DNA of 64,000 nucleotides, taken from Atherix ibis. Its lineage: Eukaryota > Arthropoda > Insecta > Diptera > Athericidae. The notes beneath the pieces were generated by a model. It had not been told where the DNA came from, made no database searches, and saw only the letters and a list, made by a program, of their open reading frames with translations. The position numbers were made by a program, and so were the translations under genes. Location of the stretch: NCBI GenBank assembly GCA_958298945.1, contig OY282607.1:77678868-77742867 (forward strand), written 5' to 3'. Of this stretch, positions 41,100 to 54,046 are shown piece after piece; position 1 is the stretch's first letter, and each line of letters opens with the position of its first letter.

Positions 41100-42010
41100 A
41101 GCTTAGCTAGGAAAAGGAATTGTTGGATTTAGGCGCTCCATAATGGAATGAGTCCTGTTCGATAAAAAATTCTGGATTAAGGGGCATTCGTTTTGGATAT
41201 GAGAGACACCATAATAATGGCAGAACGGACGAGATTGGCTTCTGAACAAAAAATCATGAGTAACAGCGATATGCTTAATCCGAATTCGGAGAAGTTTCAT
41301 TGCCCAGAATTTCGGAATGGTTGTGGAGTAGGCTGGTTCAGATCCAGTCTAATTGTCTACATATATAAATATGGCAAATTTGGTATTAAAGGGAAGATAG
41401 GATAGTGGAGAGAACATCTCCTTATCAGTTCTTGTCGAAGATACTAGTGTGACGTGGAACCGAATGCAACTCAACTTTTCCGAATGCAATCTCCAACCGG
41501 GCAGTCTGAAGAGCCACGAATAACTTTCTATTTAGTAAGACTCCGCACTACAGTTCTCCAACAGAGTGAATAAGTGCAAGGAATGGTCATCAACATAAGT
41601 ATTGAACATCCGATCCATCTACCAATCATAGGAATCATGTGTAAACAATAGAGATTACCTCGCTGATATTAGTACGTACCCCCTCAGTGGTCGATTCTGC
41701 TGCCAGCACAGAAGTTATCGGCATAAAAGAAATGGATTTCGAATGAAAAAACTTGAGACAAGGAGCGGTTAAACGTGTTGAAAAGGCTAATAAACAGAGG
41801 GCAACCTTGTGGAATACCATTTCCTGTCATACCAGATTAGGTTCAGCGAACTGCGAGCTTATCTTGTACGGACAGATACGACCGAATGCATTTTCTAAGT
41901 CCAGGAAACTAAGCAGCTCACAAAATCTACACGTACGTTTGCAGCAATCGTGTATGGCGTGTTGTACATACAACAGTATAGTAAGGAATCGCTTCCCAAT
42001 CCTGTTGGCA
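41100..42010 (-). mobile_element. Non-LTR retrotransposon (LINE) ORF2 fragment
   Basis: On the minus strand, 41816-41709 reads IPQGCPLFISLFNTF and then FFYADNFC. These are reverse transcriptase motifs (GIPQGCPLS and the YADD box, here YADN with the second catalytic aspartate changed). Upstream, SFLDLENAFG resembles the motif-A block. Closer to 41290-41180, RIKHIAVTHDFLFRSQ followed by RPFCHYYGVSHIQNECPLI resembles the post-RNase H Cys/His tail of I- and jockey-type elements. The distance between the two regions is far too short, so the middle is deleted. Stops and frame breaks throughout. Clade uncertain. Confidence 0.65.
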
Positions 42011-43531
42011 TGTTAGTGATTGGTGATCTTTTTTGCAAGAATATGGTTAAGTCTATGTAGGATTTTAGTATCTTTTCCAGATTCTTGGATATGTAGGCAA
42101 TTTTTTTACTTCATTTTTTTTAAGGGCAATAAAATTGAATTAGTTGACTTATTGAATTTTTACAATTATTGTAACTGATTTTGACTAACATCCTATTTTA
42201 TACAACAACATTTTTGAGTCTCTAATAGTAACTATAAAAGTACCTATTCAGGCAAAGATATTTCTTTATAAAGAAAAATAGTTTCTGTATAATTGAAATC
42301 TTTTATGGAAAATATTTCTTTTTTAAATAATAGAATTTATTATTTATGATGTTTTTCGAAATTTTTAAATCAAATTTTATGGGAATAGATTCTTTAAAAG
42401 TCAAAACTCAAATATTCCCTCCAAAATTTCTTTGATAATCCAAAATATAATCTTATATCTGTGTTTATAAGTGCATTGACTTCTTTAGAAAATTTATTGC
42501 AAAATGCATAAATAAAAAGAAACAAACAATTCGAAAATATTTTTTATGGTTTTAATTTCGGCAAGTACTGGCAAAAAATTTAAAGGCGGCGAGATAAATT
42601 TCAGTGATAACCAAAATACTATCAAACATTTACTCATAACAATCTGTAGCAGACTTCCGCGTAATTCGAGTGAGCATATGGTCCGGTCCATACAGAGTTT
42701 TTTGTGTTTGTTTTTTTTTTGCCGCCTATTCCCCCAAAACTTCTTGATTTCTTTATAAGTCACAGTTCAATGGCCGATTTTGAATCTGACTGTGCAATAA
42801 AAATCAGACATTTTTATGAGTGCATTTATTAATTAATCACACAATATGCATACAATTAAGAAAGTTCCCTTCAAAATTGGTCATTGGCTCTATGATAATC
42901 AACGTTTTATTATTATCGCCAGCAGATGTACTGTAATGAAATGAAGAGTATTCGGAAATTGCTCTGATAAAATGAAAAATTATTAAGTGTATATGATTTT
43001 TTTTTAAAAATCAGGAATGTGTATTGATATTGCGCAATTATATAAAATCGATTTCCGTATTTGGAAAAGGTATTCAAAATTTCAATATTTGTAAACATTT
43101 AGAAATATTTTCAGGAATTATGTATCCCACGTATAAGCATGAATCATATTTCGGATCACATTTTATAGATAGTATTCGGTATTTGATGCGTATTAATCAT
43201 TTGAAATTTATCGGATACTTTACTTTTTGATTTCAAATATATTTTTAAAAATTGTTCTGCATATATAATTTTATTTATACGAGATCTATGATAATTAATT
43301 ATTCGAAAAGCATGACTTTTTTAATATCAGTAATTCTTGTTGAAATTTTTCAGTGCTTAACAACAAAATATATAATTCATCGTAGACGTTAGATTATGTT
43401 ATTCACATTTATGCGTGCAATACGAATCCGTAATAGCCTACCTCAGTTGTAATTAGCAACTACTTAAAAGCAAATTATATTGCTATCTATCCCCCAACCC
43501 CTGCATATACTCGTACCTTCCATTAAAGCTA

Positions 43532-44367
43532 TAAAGCGAAGCAGAAAAGTAATGGTACTTGAATTAGTGAGAGCGATCTGGCAACAATGCAGACATTTCC
43601 TCCACATAACCTCTGGGTTCCCCCTCTTATATGTGCAGAGCAAGTTTTAATCTAATCCGTTAACTACGTGACACCATACAGTATGGTAAGTGAAATTGTG
43701 TTTTTGTAGTGCGTTACGATGAATCAGTAAGTTTAACTTACGAAAAGTTGAGAAGAGCTACGGTCAATATTCCTTATAAGGAGAACAAAAGATTTTTGGT
43801 GTCATGATGCATTTTTGGTGGGTGGAGAAGCAATGGAAGACGAACTCTACTCAGGGAGGTCTTCAACAACGAAAACTGATAATAATGTGGGGCCTTTCTA
43901 GGGCTTTTTTTTATATAAAAGGACTTGTTTTAATAAAGAAGTCCTTAAAAATCTCAAAGGAAGGGATTCTTCGACAAGATCGGACATGGTAGACGCTGAC
44001 ATGCTCCACCTTGACAACACCTTCTGATGGTTTTTTCACCACTGGGAAACTATAGGTGAAAAATGGATTCCTATAGTTTTCCAGTGTTCACTTTTCATTT
44101 GATCGTAGTCCATGAGACTTTATTTTAATTCCACCAGATCAAAAAGCACTTGAAAAGACGCCATCTTGATATTGTCTATAACAAAGTAGTGTAAACAAAG
44201 AGCTGAAGGCAACTCCAATTGAAGCCTTTCAGCACTGCTACGTAGAGTGGAAAAAATACCACCCTGATGTATAGATGTCCAAGGAAACTACTTTGAAGGA
44301 GATAACATTAATGTTTAAAAATAAAATAAAATTATTACAAAACCAATTACTTTTCTGCCACCATTTG
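43532..44367 (+). mobile_element. Internally deleted mariner with TIRs
   Basis: Bounded by TA at 43530-43531 and 44368-44369. Left end AAAGCGAAGCAGAAAAGTAAT-like and right end (reverse complement) CAAATGGTGGCAGAAAAGT share the 13-base core GCAGAAAAGTAAT (43541-43553; inverted at 44346-44358). The interior keeps mariner HTH residues (HDAFLVGGEAMEDELYSGRS, about 43800-43860) and the C-terminus (ELKATPIEAFQHCYVEWKKY then GNYFEGDNINV, stop at 44318). At 836 bp it is well short of the usual ~1.3 kb; the catalytic core is largely gone. Confidence 0.85.
44040..44086. repeat. 17 bp inverted repeat, 13 base loop
   Basis: CACTGGGAAACTATAGG (44040-44056) faces CCTATAGTTTTCCAGTG (44070-44086) with one mismatch. 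It lies within the deleted middle of the mariner at 43532-44367, probably at a deletion or rearrangement junction. Confidence 0.8.
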
Positions 44368-46959
44368 TAAGTTTCACGAACATTGTAAGGATAATTAATC
44401 CTTCAGAACGAGTGCGGTTTAAAAAAAAATCATCAAATTCAAGTACATTTTTATACACAATTATTTTTATTTTTGTATCTTTCTAACGAAAATTAGTGCA
44501 TCGAATAGGGAATACGTACATTCAAGGATAAAAAAAGCAAATTATTATTATAGTGGTAATAAAAATTAATTCAGAAGCTGTAACTTAGTAGCAGAAATAC
44601 TCTTGGATTTTAAACAGACTATGAATATTAAGTACATGGTGTGCTGTCCAGATGGTTTTAAAGTTTCGAAATAATGGGTTACGTCTATTGATTAATCGCT
44701 ACCAAATATTGTGTACAAAAGCGTTTGATAAATGTCGCAAATTTAATACTGTTTTATTAGCTTTTTAATCTTAAATATTACATTTATCCTACAAAAAAAA
44801 AATGCATACATCTACGTTCTTTTCAATAGTAATTTTGGATATTATTTATTGTATTAAAATAAAGTTTCTTTTATATATTCTGCCCATATATGTATGTATG
44901 TAAGTGTTTAGTTGGTTGAATGCATGCAATCATATTATATTAACTGAGGCCAGTACTTGGAAGATAAACTGAAAGCATTGTCTGAAAATGATAAAAGAGA
45001 AGAGCAAAACCATCTCCTCCAACAATATTGTAAGGATTTAGCGATGGGGTGGATGGCATTTGTTTATATGAAGCGAAAAGACCAAGTTGGGTCATAGAAA
45101 TAAAAAAAGAAGTCCTTGACCAAAGAGTACCCAATTGACCAAGCATCCATAAAACACCCTAAAATATTGAGAAATCGTCAAGCTACCCAATCCCAGACCA
45201 ACAATTTGTGCACAATGCAGGCCCTTGAAACGAGTGGTAGTGATGTCATGACTTCACTGGCCAATGATTATGTACGTTTGTGTGTATAAGGATAATTTTC
45301 TTCCATTTAATAAGTTTTAGATATCCTGGTATCATTAGAATTTTTTTATCGATGTAGTAGGTCATGCTTTTTATCACGATCACCATATATAGGATGTAAA
45401 ACGCATATAGAATTTGGTTTATTTTTCCCTTATGGGAACTGCATACTCATATACATAAACACTCAAGCTAACTCATGTACATGCATATTTATATAAACAT
45501 ATACAGAAATAAATATGTATATATGCATTATTATATAAATACTAGTAAAAGTGGTATCGAGGACAATTGACTTCGTATACAGTCTTATTGATATTGTGGT
45601 TCTTGTTATTTTGTAATGTGTACAGATACGAAAATATAGAACATTTCCGTACCTATTTTATACTCGTACGTATTCCATTATTTGTTCTACGAGTAAATAT
45701 ATACGTCCATATAGATATACATTTGCGTACAACTACATATGTACTTTTGATTGCATGTTGAAGCAAGATATGTTCTTCAAGTGCCAACAGACAATATTGT
45801 CGTCCCGGCGTTGTCGTTCGAAATTTACAAAATCTAAAGGATAATACAAATTTTTTACTCAAACTCCTTGTGCGTTTACTATGTAATTCACCGAACCTAG
45901 TTTTTCAAAATGGCTGTGTGAGTCTCTCTATTCGCTCTTTCCTTTATTTTGCCTTCAAAACCCCATTTAGAAATTACCCACAGTCCTATCCCGCTGGAAT
46001 GAGGACAAACCAATCGATCGATATATTTTTCTATTTTTCCATTTTTCAATTTTTCTATTTATCCATATTTTTGTCTCAACTGTCCGCGACTACAAAATAC
46101 GGCCACAGAGTCTAGTTTTATATTTTAAAATTTTCCTAAAAGCCTGTACAATTTGTTTGTCTCTTCTTGTCTTTTAAACTGAAACATATTTTTCTATTAT
46201 TATAACACATCTACATAGGTACGACGTTTAGATAAGATGAATGAGGAAATTTTATAAAAAGATCAAAAATTAATAAATCGATTCATATTTATACCGTTCT
46301 TTCTTCAATATGTTTTTTCTTTGTAACGTAACTTCTCTTATATTCATATGTATTGGATTAAATGACTTTGTATATTATTAGATGAATTATGGAAAAAGCC
46401 CAAGTTTAACATGCGTTTAATACTTTTGTTGTATATTTACACATACTTTTGTTATTTAAAAGGATAAAAAAAATCTGAAAAAATACGGAACAAAGGATTG
46501 TTTAATGGCATACACATGTCTAGCCTGTTGCTTTCGATATTATTGCGCATGTGTTCAGATTTGGTGGTGAAAGAATTTATTATCGTAGATTATAATTATC
46601 GACCTATTATAAGAACATAAATAAAAACTATTTAATTATTTAATATGAAAAATGAGGACAAAAACAACAACTAAGAATTTTTCTACAGGTATTTTGTATT
46701 TTTTAAATTTTTAGTAACTATTTCAAATTCTATTAAAGTATGCTTTTTTTGAAGAATTTTCATACTTCAAAAAATTAACATATTATTTACAAAAAAGAAG
46801 AAGATTTAATTAGAATAGCTATGATACAGTGTCATTCTTTTTTTAATTCGGAAAATATAGCTCTATAATTTAAGAGTTCTTAAAAGTATATAACATTAAA
46901 AATAATATTTGTTTAGTTTAAGCATTCCCATTTTATATTATGGATCGATTAATTAGCAA

Positions 46960-47600
46960 ACAGTGCTTTAAAAGTTGTGAGACTAGTCCTGAATTTCATT
47001 CCTCGCTCATTGGATACGTGAATAAGCAAAATTTCCTATAAGTGACTGTAAAGAAGCCATCGTGCATCCGCGGAAAGTAAATGTCTGATGAGAATTTTGG
47101 TCTGAATGTGTTATTGGCTCGTATTCATTTCAAAATGAAGAAGGAAAGACTGTTACCGTAAATTCGCCATATGATAGCCTAATTTTTTTGAACTGAACTT
47201 GAAGTATTTAATCTAAACCATTTGTGTTTTAAAAAAAAAGCACAGCAAACCGCACACCACGACAAATTTAAGTTGTATTGCGTGAAAAGTTCGCAGATCG
47301 TGTATTTTCGAGAATTGGTGATGCTAATTGGCGTCCAGGCCGACCGATTTGACGCCGGTGGACATTTGCTTGTAAGGTTACATAAAAGATTATGTTGACA
47401 AATATAAAATTTAAATTTAGGAGTATTTAAAAACTAACATTGGTCAAGTGGTAACCGAATTACAGCCGGAAATGCATGAAAAAGTCATCAAAAATTACCT
47501 TAAAAGAATCGAGTCTTATAAAAAATTTTGTGGCGGTCATTTAAATTATGCATAGCGGTAAGGTTAAGCAATATGATAAAATAAAAATTTTAAATACGTT
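46960..47600 (+). mobile_element. IS630/Tc1/mariner-type transposase relic
   Basis: Plus strand: SLIGYVNKQNFL (about 47010-47040), then a decayed HP.KV.V block and KMKKERLLP. Downstream (47240-47350), AHHDKFKL and, in shifted frames, LREKF and SRIGDANWRPGR. This is the order seen in the DUF4817-type family (GYVNKQN, then AHTAR...LREKFPGR.ISR.GD.NWP.RS). Frequent stops and frame changes. It resembles the relic at 51.04-51.67 kb in both coding remnants and layout. Confidence 0.65.
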
Positions 47601-48437
47601 TTAATAAACATTACTTTCCGAAGCACAAATTAAGTTCTTAAAAGAAAAAAATTTAGAAAAAGCTCCCAAAAGAACTTAAAATTTTTTTTCTCGACACCTG
47701 AGATAAAAAAACCTTCTTTGAATAATAAAACTCCCCAATCCCAACATTGACTATGATACTAATTATGATTTTTAAAATTTATCAACTTGCCGCCTATTAT
47801 CATTATCATCGATGCAAGTACGATATGAACCTCGTGACAAAACTTAACAAATCTGTCTAGAAAGAAATAATTTATGTCTGCCACACATGAGCTTTTATAA
47901 GATCATGTATAAAAAAAGTATAAACATTTGTTACGAATATTTTTATTTATTTTAATATACTCTCTGTATCCGCAAAAGTTCTTTAGTTTAAAGTGAAAGA
48001 ATTGTTTTGAAAAGTGGGTACTCACTCAGTGAATGAATATTCATGTGTATACATAGCCATTAACATTACCTATATTGCTTCTATATTCTTATAAAAGTGT
48101 ATAATTGAAAATGCATATGTGCTGAGCTCTCATTCACTTAAGGCGGGAGGTTCAAAAAAAAATACAACATTTTTTGTTGAACGTGTGAGTTTTCATGTTA
48201 AAAATGTTAAATCCCAAAGCTTACATGATTGCAGCTCTATGGCATTCAGCTGCAGTTCATCCATTGCATTTTCTATATGCCATGCTTAATATTTACAAAT
48301 AAAAATCACCGATTTTGCCGCGGAACTTTTTGGGGAGAATGCAAATTCAAAATGATACAATATATTTTTTACTTTCCCGTTTTTTTTTGTTTACTTTAAC
48401 AATATCTAACATATATCGAATGTATTCGGAGAAGTTG

Positions 48438-48445
48438 TAGTAGTA

Positions 48446-48479
<34 letters not shown>
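48438..48479. repeat. TAG/AAT trinucleotide repeat
   Basis: Starts as TAGTAGTAATAG and continues as a clean (AAT)n of about 9 units. Confidence 0.8.
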
Positions 48480-48481
<2 letters not shown>

Positions 48482-51039
48482 GTATGAATGGTTATATTGT
48501 TAAGATGAGTTTTTAGAAATCCAAATACGACGAGTATAAAATGGGGGGGACACATGCCGAGAGTAATTAAACACGAAAATCAAAGCATGCGATAGAACAA
48601 ATTAAAATGCAGTCAGAATTTTTACTTTTTTTCGGGGTTGCATTCATAAGAGTCATCTTGTCTAGAAGCGAATGCATTGCATTTAACGAACATGATAGAG
48701 GTTAGGGCCCAATGCAATTTCAAAAATTTTCCGTCTATACACAATTGATGCTGCTGCTAGTACTCTATTTTGTCGAAATGTTTGAGAGCTAACACACGAA
48801 AAAAAAATAATAACAAAAAAATTGCCAAACATACATTTACACTCGTACATTGCTACTATTGTAAGAGGCAGAGCACGTTGGTTAAACGAAATTCCCTTAA
48901 CAGGACCTGGTACCTACCCTTCCTTATTTGTTGTGGATTGTTCAACGTATTCTCTATGATTTAGCTTTCAAGCCGTCTGATGTTTGCATATCTCTGCCTA
49001 TTTCTGTGCATATTTTTCGTATTTTTCGTTTACCCATTTGGAAGGTCTATTCTCCTTAACTCTATAGGTGGTTGGTATCTCTCATATTTGATGCCTACAC
49101 CCACCCATTCCTCATTGTCTGCCACACTTGCTATCAATCAGTGCAGGTAACGTTAACCTTGTCAGTTTAGTCTGTCTAACCAACCAAGAGGCTCGATGAC
49201 GACTTTCTGCTATTGCCATGATTATGTTTACATCCTGAATATGGGGTAGCAAGTGGCTTAATAAACGTACCTACAGTTGGCGGTGACAATGTCTACGAGA
49301 ATAACACAGAGCATAGCTTCAAAACATACGCTTTTTAACACATTCACAAATTTTACTTATTTCCCTTTTTTAGAAAGAATGTTTCGTTTTTAAGAAATTT
49401 TTTCATTGTTTTATTTTGTTGTTATGTTGCATTTTTAACCTTTTTTTCCAATTATTATTTTTATCCTCTCTTCTTCTTTAAAACATGTTTCATTTTAGGC
49501 ATAATTATATTATGTAAACAATATATGAAATCATAGCTTTCTAATATTTATTACTATTTTTTTATTTATTCATTTTTTTAAATTTAAATTTTGATTAAAT
49601 ACTATTGATGTTACAATGTGATTTTTTTTTTAATACAGGTAATTATAGAAGTCAAGAGATGTCTACATTATTTGAACTCATATTATCATCATGAATATAG
49701 AAATTACAAACTATAATAATGTCGATTATTATTATTGAAAAAGGGAAAAATAGCGAAACGTAATGTTAAAAATTTTTAGTTCAGAGTAAATTATTATCAA
49801 TGTGTATAGATACAAGATATATAAAAAAATAAAACAACTGCAAGCTGTACATTTATGCATAATAATTTCGAAAGGCATCGGATGGGTAGTACTAATGGTA
49901 AAGAGCTTAAAAAGAGGGGGCTACGAAATACATGCGTACCCCAAACGACGATTTCTACCGTACGAGTATATTTGGAAACATATATGCAAATGAAACCAAC
50001 CAAATATGCTAAATCCGAACGATGATAGCGAAAAAATTCTACATAAAAAAAAATAGAGACAGGAATTCATTGCACATGAATTTGGCGTGAATTTTCATCA
50101 AATTTACATGTCGGTAAAAGAAAGTGAGACTCCCTTTTCGCATTTTACAAATATTTTTAAAAAACTCTTAACAAAATATAACGACACTTTTACTACTATA
50201 ACCAAGTCCTTGACTTTTACACCGACAAATTATATTTTCGGATGATATCGCAACACCATCACGTGTTCGCCCATTCTCGAAAGCAAACCAAAGAAGTAAT
50301 AAATGCAACGACGAACCGATCAATAAAGTCCTTCTGAAATCATTTCTTTTCTCTGTGCATAGGATGAGAAGTTCCTCTTCTTTCTTGTCTGCTGCATAAC
50401 AAATTGCTTTTCATATAAAAATTCCGAATATTATTGGTGTTTTTTTCGAAATGAAAATTTACTCCCCCGACTTTGATTTGTTGCCATTTCCATGAGCTTT
50501 TTTGTCTAATTATAAATTGAAGTTTTTGAAATTTCCCAGGATAATAATATTGAAAATATTTATTCTGTTTTATATGTGAAATTTCAAATATTTTCATTAT
50601 TAATAGTTGCCTTAGGTCTTATTTTTTTATATTTCTTTGATATATCTGAATGGAATATGGTCGTACTAAGAATGTTTGTTGGATGCACTTCTCTCTTCAT
50701 TTTCACAAAAATGACCAAAATTGAAATGTAACATTTCCTTATGAAAAATAAAAATAAAAAATCCGCCGTAAAAATTATACAAATTTGTATTTTTAAAATT
50801 TTTTGTTAATAAAATATGTACGGAAGATATCCCTTAGAAATCTGAATAAGATAATCCTTAGAAATCCGGATAAGATAACTCTCGTAAATCTGAGTATAAT
50901 ATGGCCAAATCTTCACAATTTTTCGCAAATAAGGCATTTCTATATATACCTAGATGGTTATCTATCTTATGGTTTATAGAGTATAGCCTTGTTATTTGAC
51001 AGATGCTAAATAAAAATATGTGTTAGATCGTATAAAAGA

Positions 51040-51670
51040 CCATCCTCATAGTCACATGTGCTCGAACAAAAGGCTTCGGCTGCTGATGAGCCTTATATGT
51101 AGCTCGGTGAAATACCACAAAAAGCAAAATTATTACATATGGGGCTTTGAAAATTCACATGTGACTATGAGGAAGTGAATGTCTGGAGTGCACTTTCGTC
51201 GGAAGGTGCCATTCTTTGAAAATGAAAAAGGAGAGATTGTTACCGTTAATTCTAAGCGTTATAATAAACTACTTTTTTTTAGCCTGAAATTTGACATTTT
51301 AATTTAAATTATTTGTGGTTTCACCAAAACGAAATCACAAACCACACAACACGACAAATTTTGGCTTTGTTGTATGAAAAGTTCTCAGGACGCGTAATTT
51401 GGAGATTCGCTGATGTCAATTTACCTCCAATAATCGTACGATTTGGAATTTTTTTCTGAATGTCGTGGCATTTTTTCTTGTAAAGCCATATATAAGATTG
51501 TGTTTACGAACATAAATATCAAACTTTAGAGCATTTAAAAATCGACATCCTTTAAGTAATAGCCGAATTTTTGCCCGAAATATATGAGAAAATCTTTTAA
51601 GTATGTTTTATTAAACTTGACTTTCCATAGCGCAAATTGGATAGCCCCTTTTTAAAAGGCACCATATATG
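51040..51670 (+). mobile_element. IS630/Tc1/mariner-type transposase relic
   Basis: Plus strand, broken frames: QKAKLLHMGL and VNVWSALSSEGAIL (51170-51220) correspond to the NKQNCRIWG and VTVWCALWSGGVIG blocks of the DUF4817-type family. KMKKERLLPL follows (the FFEN..G..VTVN region). The HTARQ and REKF region is readable only as nucleotide similarity to 47.24-47.35 kb. Stops throughout. A perfect 17 bp inverted repeat (51044-51060 and 51156-51172) lies at its 5' part. Confidence 0.6.
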
Positions 51671-54046
51671 TACGTAGTCTATAGTTTGTAGTAGGGCCAG
51701 ACAAATGCGACTCTGTTGAATTAAGTGCAGCTCCCATTAAAAATTAAAATTCTTTTTTTTTGATATTTCAAAACTTTTTTCGCGAATCTTATTAAATTGA
51801 GTAAGTAAGTGACGGGTTCAAGTCGTATATAGTCAATTCGATGGTATATTTTCGGTTTAATCGGTAAATACAATTATGCCATCATAAGAGAATAATAATT
51901 TAAATATTTTGCTAGTAAGTAGGAATATGTAATTATGGCAAGAATTATATATTTGTTGGAAGTTCTCTTAAAGAATTATTTTTTATTTCTTTGGAAAAAT
52001 TGTAAGCTGATTTACTCGTATTTATTAAAATAAAAACGTCAAACCGTCAATTAACAAAAAAGTCTTTGAAAGGCTCTGATATAGGATTCTTCGTGTCAGA
52101 TCGGACATTTCAGATACTTGTATCACCCTGTCACGCGGCCAACAACGAGATTTTGTCGGGGCAATTTTTTTCGCCTATCACTTATGGATCGATTTCTTTC
52201 CGTTTAACACAAGTAATAAAAAGCTATATTTTGAAAAGGTTCTTTTTAATTCAAAATACGTCTGTGGTTGTATTTTGAATTTAAATTAAATTATACGATC
52301 ATAGACAAAAATCGTTTAAGATAAATTGGCGTTTCTTTATTTTAAAGAATTTGATTTCTTGGTCTTATCAATTGTCGTAGAATAATATTTTTAAATATGT
52401 CTTTATTTATATTATCATTCCCTATACGAAATAAACAAAAAATTGGAAATGTGCACAATATTCTTCTAATTATTCTATATGGTATTGGTACTTTTTTGAG
52501 AAATAGTAAAAAACAAAAATAAAAAGACCCTCATATTAAAATATGTATCTTTGTTGGTAAGGAAAATTTCACAACATATATTCGAATAGCTCGCATTCGA
52601 ATATACATATTTTTTAAAAGGACCCAATTTCAGTTGTTTAATTTAACCAAATATTTATTATTTGCAAAACCTGAAAATGTTAAAACAAAAAAAAAAACAT
52701 TTTTTTATTGTTTATATTTACACATATATAAATAACAAAATGTCGGATGAATTTTTGTGAGAACATTATAAGAGGAGCAAACAAAAAATTGCATGCAATG
52801 TGCGTATTTCGAAATGAATTTGTGCACTTATCCAGTTGAAGAGTAAAGTAGTACGAATACGACAGTACGTATACGTTATCTTCAACGAAAAGGAAATTTA
52901 TTTCAACTGAAAGCAAAATAAAAAAGACAAACAAAAATTTTTTTTAGCAGCAATGTTCTGACCTAATTTTAGTATGTCTGAAATATCTGCTAACCCACTT
53001 CAAGTGAAACTGAAAGTACGTCGGCATTTTTTGTTTTTATTGTTATATTTTTTGAAAAAAAAACAACTTTTTTTATGCATTTTATTTGACAAACGAATAC
53101 AAATTTCAACATTTTGCACTCGAACTGCCACAATTTCGCGACAGCCAACAAAAAAAAACACCAACCACCGAACAAATTTGTGAGAGCATGTGTATAGATG
53201 GAGTTGGAGTTGCGCTGCAGCACCATTTATTGCCATTGGCACGATATGGTGGGTCAAGATGATGTGACTTAGCATTCGAGGCTCAGATAGAAATTAATGC
53301 ATTGGAATAAGAGAAACCATGCAACTTAAAATGCATGATTTAAATTGAAATACGAAAAAATGTACAAAAGTACATATAAGCGACACAGATGAAATGATGG
53401 TAAGTCTGTGTCTCTTGCTTTGTCTTCATTATTAGTTCCGTTCGTATGCCAATTGCGCTAAACACAAGGCGTACTATCAGATTTGATCGTTGAATAGCAA
53501 AAATGAGTGGATTATAAATAATAAATAATCAAAAACGAAAAATTTAGTCAAAATGTGCATACACTCATTTCCTTACACAACTATAATACAAACACGAGTA
53601 CATTGTATTATATTATAGATAACAGAAACAAATCATAATTGGGTTAATTGCCATAGCTCAACTAGTGCACAACCGAGTCGAAACTCTTAACAAATGACAT
53701 TTTTGCATTGGCATCCATTCGACAGCGAAATCGATTGTACACGCTATTGTGTGTATTTATTGGAATACTCGTAGGACACCACCATTCACAGTTTGTCAAA
53801 TATGTACTATCAACGATGCACTATTACCAGGCAGCTCTCTAATTACCATAAAAAATGTTAGAATACTAAAAATACTATTCACAATGGTGGGCAAGTTTAG
53901 TGATGGTTTCTTTAATTGCCACAATTTGAATCATTTTCCATGTGTGGTGAAATTTATGCCAATCGCAAAATTTAATTTCATCGGAACCGGAAGCATAAGT
54001 ATACGGACTGTCGTTTGACAAATTTAATCCCAAAAAGAAAAAATTA

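Noticed and set aside
44940..45146. 68-codon minus-strand frame with a GGDG...L pattern
   Set aside because: I considered a Tc1 transposase (GGGSVMVWG region), but the match is too weak and the neighbouring residues do not fit.
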